Assembly: GCA_003164035.1 (NCBI GenBank)
Contig: PLRS01000054.1
Location: 1-64,000, forward strand
Source: Bryobacterales bacterium
GTDB lineage: Bacteria; Acidobacteriota; Terriglobia; Bryobacterales; Bryobacteraceae
Direction of reading: 5' to 3'
Length of the DNA: 64,000 bases
The notes below the pieces were generated by a model. It ran no database searches. It saw only the letters and a program-made list of their open reading frames with translations, and was not told the origin of the DNA. The stretch's first letter is position 1; each line of letters begins with the position of its first letter. Below, in pieces: positions 57,917 to 64,000 of this stretch. A program made the position numbers and the translations under genes.

Positions 57917-58059
57917 TGCTTCCGGTCATTTCGGGCCGCCTCCCGGAGGCGAAGCCGAAGAAGGGTAAGATCACCTGCCTCACCTGCAATTTAAAGGGAT
58001 GCGTGGGTCGCTGCCGCTTTCAGTCGGTGGAATGTTCCCAACCGAGGAAAGCGGCGTAG
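57916..58059 (+). CDS. 47-residue Cys-rich protein, possible zinc-binding
   Basis: The ATG overlaps the preceding stop (TGATG) and has its own GGAGG seven bases upstream, both marks of real coupled translation. The product holds a C-x2-C-x4-C-x3-C motif (CLTCNLKGCVGRC) and a further Cys, with a Lys-rich N-terminal part (RLPEAKPKKGKI). This fits a small zinc-ribbon-like nucleic acid- or protein-binding domain. The function is unknown; the two-gene layout suggests that they act together. Confidence 0.6.
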   Translation: MLPVISGRLPEAKPKKGKITCLTCNLKGCVGRCRFQSVECSQPRKAA

Positions 58060-58085
58060 CGGCGTTTGCGCGTGCGTCCGCTAAC

Positions 58086-58331
58086 CTATCCGGCGCCAGC
58101 CGGCGTTTCGGCTGCCGGAGGGCGCCGCGGCGCGGTCCGGCCGACGGCCTCCAGCAGATGGCTGCTCGACTGCGCGATCTCCTTCACCGCGTGGTCGAAC
58201 GACGCCTGGTTGGCTCTGGAGGGCTGGCGCATGCCGCTGATCTTACGCACGAACTGCAACGCGGCGGCGTGAATCTCTTCGTCGGTGGCGGGTTGGCCGG
58301 ATTGACGCAGGACTTTAATACTTCGGCACAT
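58086..58331 (-). CDS. DUF2277 family protein
   Basis: It has 81 residues. It begins MCRSIKVLRQ and continues ATDEEIHAAALQFVRKISG and RANQASFDHAVKEIA, the family's conserved pattern. It is a small helical protein of unknown function. GGGAG lies upstream of the ATG. It is convergent with the Cys-rich small gene. Confidence 0.88.
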   Translation of the reverse strand: MCRSIKVLRQSGQPATDEEIHAAALQFVRKISGMRQPSRANQASFDHAVKEIAQSSSHLLEAVGRTAPRRPPAAETPAGAG

Positions 58332-58394
58332 GGCGGGCAGCTCCCGTGGATCAGGCTCTCGGTCCGACTCTCAGTCTGCCACACCGGGACCGCT

Positions 58395-58919
58395 CTAATT
58401 CAACCTCCACCCTGTTACCTGGCCGGTGCTGTCTATCCGCGCGGCAATACGGTACACGCTCGTGCGGAGCCGCGGCCAAGGATAGCTGCGATAGGTAAGC
58501 GTCAGTTTGTATTCAGCCGCCTTGAGCGGAGCATTCACGACGTAGGCGGATTCGCAACGCGCTGCGATCGCCCGTCGGCCCGGAATCTTTCGAATGGCTC
58601 CCCGGACGAGGATCTTCGCATTCCTGACCGCGGAGCCGTTCGCCAGCGTCAGCTTCGAAATCTCACAACCGTATTCGACATTCGTGAGCGGCGTCACGTT
58701 CTGGTTTGAAATCTGGACCGCCATCGAAAACGGGCTCCCAAATTGCACCTCGGCGGGCACTTCGATTCTGGGATCGAAAACGATAGGGAAGATGAATACG
58801 ACAGTCACGAAAGCCACCGCTACAATCGCCAATACCCGGTAAGGTCCGCGGAAGCGGGACCTCGAAGCCGGGTCTTTCGGCGGTTGGAACTCGGGTTCGA
58901 TACCTCCAGATCTCCACAT
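58395..58919 (-). CDS. Single-span membrane protein with exposed beta-type domain
   Basis: It has 174 residues from the ATG at 58919, which has AAGGCGAG upstream; an ATG 30 bases earlier lacks such a site. One membrane helix (about 24-45, VLAIVAVAFVTVVFIFPIVF) is followed by a ~125-residue beta-rich domain (VQFGSPFSMAVQISNQNVT, LTNVEYGCEISKL) that resembles an Ig-like or CARDB-like fold. Function unknown. Its upstream region holds a family-A fragment. Confidence 0.6.
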   Translation of the reverse strand: MWRSGGIEPEFQPPKDPASRSRFRGPYRVLAIVAVAFVTVVFIFPIVFDPRIEVPAEVQFGSPFSMAVQISNQNVTPLTNVEYGCEISKLTLANGSAVRNAKILVRGAIRKIPGRRAIAARCESAYVVNAPLKAAEYKLTLTYRSYPWPRLRTSVYRIAARIDSTGQVTGWRLN

Positions 58920-58975
58920 TGTTGGCTCGCCTTGAACTTTAGCAAACATTGCCGACGAGCGTCCGATACCGGCCG

Positions 58976-58997
58976 GGACCGCAAGGGAGCGGTTGCC
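58976..58997. repeat. Family-A repeat fragment
   Basis: ACCGCAAGGGAGCGGTTGCC is identical to the right inner arm of copy A3. No partner arm remains here. Confidence 0.5.
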
Positions 58998-59070
58998 GCC
59001 CTGGCCGGTCCGGGACAAGCGCGCGTGAACCGGGCGCCCGTTTGCCCCGAACCGTGAGACACGTCGGGCG

Positions 59071-60075
59071 CTATTTCCCGACTACGATGATGTGAAAGCT
59101 GTCCGGCAGGATCGGCGGGCGGGCTCTCTTGCCGGGCTGCGCTTCCGGAGCGGGCCCGTATTCGGCGGCCAACAGGTACACGCGGTGGTTCTTCGAATCC
59201 ACCGTCATGGTTCGGGCGCCGCGCTCGGTGGCGACGTTGTCGACGGTTTCATACTTGCCGTTGACTTGCTTGACGATACTTAGCGTTCCATCGCCGCCGT
59301 TGGAACTGAATGCAAGGCCAAGGCCTGGATCGAATCCCGCACCGTCCGGCCCCGCCCCAATCGGCGGAGTAGCAACTACCTTGAACGTGGCGATGTCGGT
59401 CACCGCCATCATCTTGTTATCGCAGACTGAGAAGAGTTTCCTGTTCTTTATGTCGATCGCGAGACCGGAGGGCGATTCGCAGGGAGCCAGCGACGCATGC
59501 CGGAGTACGGCCGGATTGGTTGCGTCGATTTCAATGATCTCGCTCGAGTCTTCCAGGTTGGCATAGATTTTGCCGGTCCCGTCGGCGGCGCATTCTTCCG
59601 GTTTTCCGCCCAAGGGGAAAGTCTTGATCACTTCATTGGTCTTGGGGTCGATTGCCGTGGAATCGCTCGAACGGCCGTTGAAGGTGAAGATGCGCTTGGT
59701 TTTCGGCTCGAAGCAGACCGAATCCGGATTCTGGCCGGTTTGCGGTTCTCCGACCTTGGCCAGTGTCCTCAGGTCGAATATGGTCACGCTGTTGGATTGG
59801 CCATTGGTGATGAAACCCTTCCCGAACTCGGACGCCACGGCGATACCGTGAACGCCATGGAGTTGGGTAATCTGTCCGATTACCTTGCCCGCCGCGGTGT
59901 CGACTACCTCCACCAGGGTTCCGTGCGATGCATAGACGCGGCCGGATGCCGGATCCGCGGCCAGATAGTCCCAACCGCCGGTTCCGCCGATCTTGATCTT
60001 GCCAGTTACTTTGAAGCCTTCGGCGGCAAACGCGGCACCTATCACCAGGATTGCCGCACACATTCGTTTCGTCAT
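59071..60075 (-). CDS. Exported YncE-like beta-propeller protein
   Basis: It has 334 residues with a short signal (MCAAILVIGAAFAAEG). Seven-bladed propeller features: repeated VYASHGTLVEVVDTAAGKVI-, FITNGQSNSVTIFDL- and IFTFNGRSSDSTAID-type strands typical of the YncE/NHL-like family. AAGGAG lies seven bases before the ATG. It lies 18 bases after the RND pump gene and is probably the last gene of that operon; a propeller at this position could bind a pump component or a substrate. Function unknown. Confidence 0.85.
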   Translation of the reverse strand: MTKRMCAAILVIGAAFAAEGFKVTGKIKIGGTGGWDYLAADPASGRVYASHGTLVEVVDTAAGKVIGQITQLHGVHGIAVASEFGKGFITNGQSNSVTIFDLRTLAKVGEPQTGQNPDSVCFEPKTKRIFTFNGRSSDSTAIDPKTNEVIKTFPLGGKPEECAADGTGKIYANLEDSSEIIEIDATNPAVLRHASLAPCESPSGLAIDIKNRKLFSVCDNKMMAVTDIATFKVVATPPIGAGPDGAGFDPGLGLAFSSNGGDGTLSIVKQVNGKYETVDNVATERGARTMTVDSKNHRVYLLAAEYGPAPEAQPGKRARPPILPDSFHIIVVGK

Positions 60076-60093
60076 TGACTTACTCCTTTCGAT

Positions 60094-63000
60094 TCAGCTT
60101 CGCCGCCCCACATAGAAGCGGACGGCCGGTGTGACCACCAGAGACAGAACCATCGAGGCCAGAATGCCGCCGATCACCGCGATTGCCAGCGGTTGCAGCA
60201 TTTGCGAACCCGCCCCCACGGCGAAAGCCAGCGGCAGCATGCCCGCCACCGTCGCCAGCGCCGTCATCATAATCGGGCGCAGCCTGCGCTCACCCGCGCG
60301 AATCATGCTTGCTTCGGGTGGAACTCCCTCGGCGCGGAATTTCTGGTCCGCGTCCAGCAACAGAATTCCGTTCTTGGCGACGATGCCAACCACCATAATC
60401 AACCCCATGAAGGAAGCCAGGTTGAATGTGGTCCCGGTAATGAGCAGCGCGAGGAAAACCCCACACGTCGACAGAAGCGCGGACGAGAGTACCGCCATCG
60501 GCGCGGCGAACTCCCCGAATTCAAACAGCAGGACCAGGAAGACAAGCACAATCGCCAGCACCAGCACGAATACCAGGTCGCGAAAGGACTTTTGCTGCTC
60601 GGCATATTGGCCGCCATACTGCACCCGTACGCTGGGAGGCAGATTCGACTCGGCGACAGCCTTCCGCACCTTGGCCATGCCCTCACCCAGGCTGATGCCC
60701 TCGAAACGCGCGGTAACCTCTACCGCGCGCTGCAGGTTCTCGCGGATAATTTCGGTCTGTCCGGGGATCTCGGTCATGGTGGCGAGCGAGCCGATCGTGG
60801 CGGTCTTGCCGGATCCCGAAACCAGCAGCGTCCTCCGCATGCTGTCCAGGTCTTTCCGCGTCGACGGCGGGAACTGCACGCGGATCGTGTAGGACCGGGC
60901 GTTGAGAACCACCGGGTTCGAAGCCGGTTCTCCCTGCAACATGGCGCTCGCATCCAGTTCCACTTCCTGCGGCGTGAAGCCGGCGCGCGCCGTTACCATG
61001 GGATCGACGTCGAAGCTCACCGCCGTGCCGCTGGTGGTGTTGTCGATGCCGTCTTCCACGTCAACCACGCCGGGAACCTTCTTGATGGCGCTTGCCTCCA
61101 CCGGCGCCCAGTGGCGCAATAGGTCGCCGTCTTCGGAATAGAGCTTGATCACCACCGGCTGCGGCGCACTGGTCAGATCGCCGATCATATCCTGAAGCAG
61201 TTGGGGGAATTCGACATCCAGGACGGGCTCGGCCTCCGTAATCTTGGCGCGCACGTCGGCGATCACCTGCTCGCCGCTTCTCGTTCGCTCGCTCGCGCCG
61301 GCCATGCCCAACCACCTCGACCAGAACGGCGCCATCGGCTTCAGCTTGACGCTGATATCGCCCTGGTTTGCTTCGGTGACGGCCGCCAGGCCAAGCTGAA
61401 GACCCGTCCGGCGCGCGGTGCTGGCGACTTCCGGCGTCTGGCGCAGGATGGCTTCCACGTGACTGATGACGCGGTTGGTCTCCCGCAAAGAGGAGCCCGG
61501 GGGCATCACGTAGTCGACGATGAACCCACCCTCGTCCATCGCGGGAAGCAGGTCCGACCCCGTGTGCGTATAGCAGAAATAGGCGCCGGCGATCAACAGA
61601 ATCGAGAAGCCGGCCAGCGCCAGGGGATGCTCCAGCGTAAACCGCAGCGTACGCTCATAGGTCCGCATCAGCCAGGGTGAGACACTCTCATTCCTGGCGG
61701 CCTGGGACAATTCGGTTTTCCGGTCGCGCAGGAAATAGTGGCTCAGCGTCGGAGTCCAGGTGAGCGCCAATCCGAGAGACGTGAGCAGGGCCACGCCGAC
61801 CGTGATCGCCAGTGCGCGGAAGAACACGCCCGTGACTCCCGTAATGGAGATGAGCGGCAGGAAGACAACGATGGGCGTGATCGTGGAGCCGACCAGGGGA
61901 ACCCGGATTTCCCGGATGGCGCTCCGAATGGCCTCCGCGCGCGATTGGCCCTGGTCGCGATGCATCACGATGTTCTCGACCACCACGATGGCATCGTCGA
62001 TCACCAGCCCGACCGCCGCAGCGAGACCGCCCAGGGTCATCAGGTTGAAGCTCTGGCCCATGATATGAAGGGCGATGAACGTGACGCCGATCGTGGCGGG
62101 AATCACCAGGCCGGCCACCAGCGACGTGCCGAAATCGCGTAAGAAAAGAACCATGATAAAGGAAGCAAGGATCAGTCCCAGCAGAATCGCGTCGCGAACG
62201 CTCGCGATCGACTCGTTTACCAGTTCCGATTGATCGTAGAAGGGACGAATGTCGATGCCGGGAGGCAGGTTCTTACTAAGATCGGCGATTTCGCGATGAA
62301 CCGCGTTGGCAACGTCGACCGTATTACTGGCCGGCTGGCGATAGATATTGAGCAAGACCGCCGGCTTGCCGTTGGCGGTCACCACCGTATAGACCGGCAT
62401 CACCGAATTGTCCACGGAGCCGATGTCGTGGATGTGTACGGGAGCGCCGGCGGGCGTGGTCTTGATGACAATATTCCCTATGTCGGCGATGCTCTTGGCC
62501 TGCCCGCTCATCAAAGTCAGTACTAACTGGTGGTTGGTTTCAATCAGGCCCGGCGAGTCGATCATATTGCTTCGAGTGACCGCGTCCAGGATGTTCGGAA
62601 CGGTCACTCCGTTCTGGATCAACTTGGCGGGATCCGGCTGAATGCGAAACTCCGGTACCTGGCCGCCCTGCACCACTACCGACGACACACCCGTGGCTCG
62701 GTTGAGCCGCGGTTTGATGGTGTAATTAGCCAATTCCCATAGCGCGGTTTGAGGAATTCGCTCAGACGTCATACTGTAACCCAGCATCGGAAACGCAGCG
62801 AAAGTCAGGCGGTTTGCGATCACTTTGGCGTTTGGAGGCAGCGTCGGCTGGATCCTCGCCAACGCCGCGTTTACCAATTCCAGGGTCTGGTACATGTCGA
62901 CGTGCCAATCGAAAAACAGGTCGATCTCCGCGCTGCCACGGCTGGTGATCGAAGTGACGTGATCTAAGCCGGGGACCGTATTGACAGCCTCTTCCAGCGG

Positions 63001-63234
63001 CTGCGTGACCGTCACCAGCATCTGGTCGATCGGATAAACACCGACGTCGGCGCCAACCACGATGCGCGGGAAATCGGTATTCGGGAAAACCGCCACCGGA
63101 ATCGAAATCGCCAGGTAGGCGCCCACCGCGACCAGGGTGAGGATGGCGAAGATAATCGGCTTACCGTGGCGCGCGGTCCAGTGTGGCCGTTCCGCCTCCA
63201 CGGCGCCGGCCGGGAGTGTGGACGTGTCGCTCAT
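60094..63234 (-). CDS. RND efflux pump, inner-membrane transporter
   Basis: Proton-driven transporter of the AcrB/MexB (HAE1-like) type. It has 1046 residues, full length. The first helix (IIFAILTLVAVGAYLAI) is followed by large periplasmic loops, the proton-relay Asp pair in AAAVGLVIDDAIVVVENI (about 405), and a second half with the usual duplicated fold (VGIVAKNGILLLDADQ near 965). The ATG overlaps the stop of the adaptor gene (ATGA). No outer-membrane channel gene is seen in the window. Substrates are likely drugs or toxic organics rather than metals, judging from the lack of CzcA metal motifs, but this is uncertain. Confidence 0.95.
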   Translation of the reverse strand: MSDTSTLPAGAVEAERPHWTARHGKPIIFAILTLVAVGAYLAISIPVAVFPNTDFPRIVVGADVGVYPIDQMLVTVTQPLEEAVNTVPGLDHVTSITSRGSAEIDLFFDWHVDMYQTLELVNAALARIQPTLPPNAKVIANRLTFAAFPMLGYSMTSERIPQTALWELANYTIKPRLNRATGVSSVVVQGGQVPEFRIQPDPAKLIQNGVTVPNILDAVTRSNMIDSPGLIETNHQLVLTLMSGQAKSIADIGNIVIKTTPAGAPVHIHDIGSVDNSVMPVYTVVTANGKPAVLLNIYRQPASNTVDVANAVHREIADLSKNLPPGIDIRPFYDQSELVNESIASVRDAILLGLILASFIMVLFLRDFGTSLVAGLVIPATIGVTFIALHIMGQSFNLMTLGGLAAAVGLVIDDAIVVVENIVMHRDQGQSRAEAIRSAIREIRVPLVGSTITPIVVFLPLISITGVTGVFFRALAITVGVALLTSLGLALTWTPTLSHYFLRDRKTELSQAARNESVSPWLMRTYERTLRFTLEHPLALAGFSILLIAGAYFCYTHTGSDLLPAMDEGGFIVDYVMPPGSSLRETNRVISHVEAILRQTPEVASTARRTGLQLGLAAVTEANQGDISVKLKPMAPFWSRWLGMAGASERTRSGEQVIADVRAKITEAEPVLDVEFPQLLQDMIGDLTSAPQPVVIKLYSEDGDLLRHWAPVEASAIKKVPGVVDVEDGIDNTTSGTAVSFDVDPMVTARAGFTPQEVELDASAMLQGEPASNPVVLNARSYTIRVQFPPSTRKDLDSMRRTLLVSGSGKTATIGSLATMTEIPGQTEIIRENLQRAVEVTARFEGISLGEGMAKVRKAVAESNLPPSVRVQYGGQYAEQQKSFRDLVFVLVLAIVLVFLVLLFEFGEFAAPMAVLSSALLSTCGVFLALLITGTTFNLASFMGLIMVVGIVAKNGILLLDADQKFRAEGVPPEASMIRAGERRLRPIMMTALATVAGMLPLAFAVGAGSQMLQPLAIAVIGGILASMVLSLVVTPAVRFYVGRRS

Positions 63235-64000
63235 TTCCCCTCCGGCTTCGCCCCTTCCTTCTTCTGGGCGCCTTTCTGGTCCTTGCCTGGGGCCGGTGCT
63301 TCGGGCCCGTTTTCGTCCTCGTCCTCGTCGGTTTCCTCTACCGCCGTCGTCACCACTTTCACCTTGGTCTTGTCGTCGAGGCCCATGCCGCCCACCACCA
63401 CCACCTCTTCACCGGGATTCGCGCCGCTCAGGATTTGCACCTGGTTGCCTTCACGCACACCGAGTTTCACGGCCCGCTGGTGTACCACCGAATCGGAGGA
63501 CACCGTGAGGACGGCTGTACCTCCTTCGTCGCCCGGCAGAATCGCCGCGACAGGCACGACGGTAGCGGCTTTGTAGACTTCGGTCGCGATGGCGGCGTGT
63601 ATCGCCGTCCCGGGTTTGAGCCGTTCGCCGGGGTTGTCGATTTGAATCCAGACTTGCACCGTCGTGGTGCTGGGGTCGGCCGCCGGGCTTACCACGGTGA
63701 CTCTGCCTTCCACCTGTTCGGTGCTGTCGGGCTGGGTGAGAGTCGCCGCCTGGCCCAATTTCACGAAACCCGCTTCGGCCTGCGGCACGTTGACGCGCGC
63801 CACTACGCGCGAGATATCCATCACCGTAATCACCGGCGAACCCTGAGCGGGCATTTCTCCGGCATTAACGGGCCGGTCGGCGACGATGCCCGACAGCGGG
63901 CTGACGATGCGCGTATAGACGACCTGCTGCTCCTGCGATTGCAGGTGCGCCTTGGCGGATTGAACCTGCGCGGCGGCTGTCTTGATCTGTTCTTCCCGCG
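63231..64000 (-). CDS. RND efflux periplasmic adaptor subunit, 5' end outside the window
   Basis: About 256 C-terminal residues are visible. It holds the end of a coiled-coil hairpin (KTAAAQVQSAKAHLQSQEQQ), a lipoyl-like half motif (VVYTRIVSPLSGIVADRPV), a beta-barrel domain (VARVNVPQAEAGFVKLGQ) and the membrane-proximal domain (NQVQILSGANPGEEVVVVGG). The tail is an acidic and Lys-rich stretch (DEDEDENGPEAP...). It links the RND transporter to an outer-membrane channel. It is translationally coupled to the transporter. Confidence 0.93.
   Translation of the reverse strand, partial: REEQIKTAAAQVQSAKAHLQSQEQQVVYTRIVSPLSGIVADRPVNAGEMPAQGSPVITVMDISRVVARVNVPQAEAGFVKLGQAATLTQPDSTEQVEGRVTVVSPAADPSTTTVQVWIQIDNPGERLKPGTAIHAAIATEVYKAATVVPVAAILPGDEGGTAVLTVSSDSVVHQRAVKLGVREGNQVQILSGANPGEEVVVVGGMGLDDKTKVKVVTTAVEETDEDEDENGPEAPAPGKDQKGAQKKEGAKPEGK

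Overview
The window looks like a chromosomal segment from an Acidobacteriota bacterium close to the Solibacter/Bryobacter group. This is an inference from content: two ADOP-type permeases (acidobacterial duplicated orphan permeases), a TIGR03435-type protein, many Tat-exported enolase-superfamily and sugar enzymes, GC-rich coding DNA throughout, and numerous nested palindromic repeats between genes. I saw no rRNA, tRNA, CRISPR array, classical insertion sequence or prophage.

Layout. 1-4.4 kb: a heat-shock pair (Clp ATPase cut by the window edge, Hsp20), then a three-gene ECF sigma / zinc-finger anti-sigma / LTXXQ periplasmic sensor module. 4.6-8 kb: an exported Fe-S aldo/keto reductase and a membrane polyferredoxin. 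8.1-9.8 kb: an AAA ATPase plus DUF4276 pair, resembling abortive-infection systems. 10-14.6 kb: a medium-chain dehydrogenase and an AmmeMemoRadiSam module in which every protein carries an apparent export signal. 15.6-17.1 kb: repeat-rich DNA with nested small mobile elements. 17.1-20.3 kb: enolase-superfamily dehydratase, mutarotase and KDPG-type aldolase. 20.3-23.5 kb: a repeat inserted inside another repeat, then a TPR-sulfotransferase. 24.2-29.3 kb: dihaem cytochrome, cobyric acid synthase, BluB and a TIGR03435 protein. 29.5-36.4 kb: NfrB-like glycosyltransferase with a c-di-GMP-binding type tail, a FecR/DUF6600-like protein and an intact ADOP permease. 36.5-44.4 kb: methyltransferase, exported TIM-barrel isomerase, second DUF362 protein, EAL-HDOD protein and tandem enolase paralogues. 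45-57.6 kb: two large secreted glycoside hydrolase-like enzymes, a chimeric ABC-ATPase/ADOP protein with its ABC membrane partner, another enolase homologue and an acetamidase. 57.7-64 kb: small conserved genes and an RND efflux operon running off the window end.

The main themes are (i) periplasmic or secreted carbohydrate and sugar-acid catabolism, (ii) envelope functions and c-di-GMP control, and (iii) a set of palindromic repeat families, called A to E here. Families B and C show target-site-like direct repeats and nested insertions. One family-A copy appears to supply the ribosome-binding site and start codon of a downstream gene. A family-C fragment lies inside an open reading frame at the seam of a chimeric transporter protein. 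All functional statements rest on reading motifs by eye; no similarity search was run.
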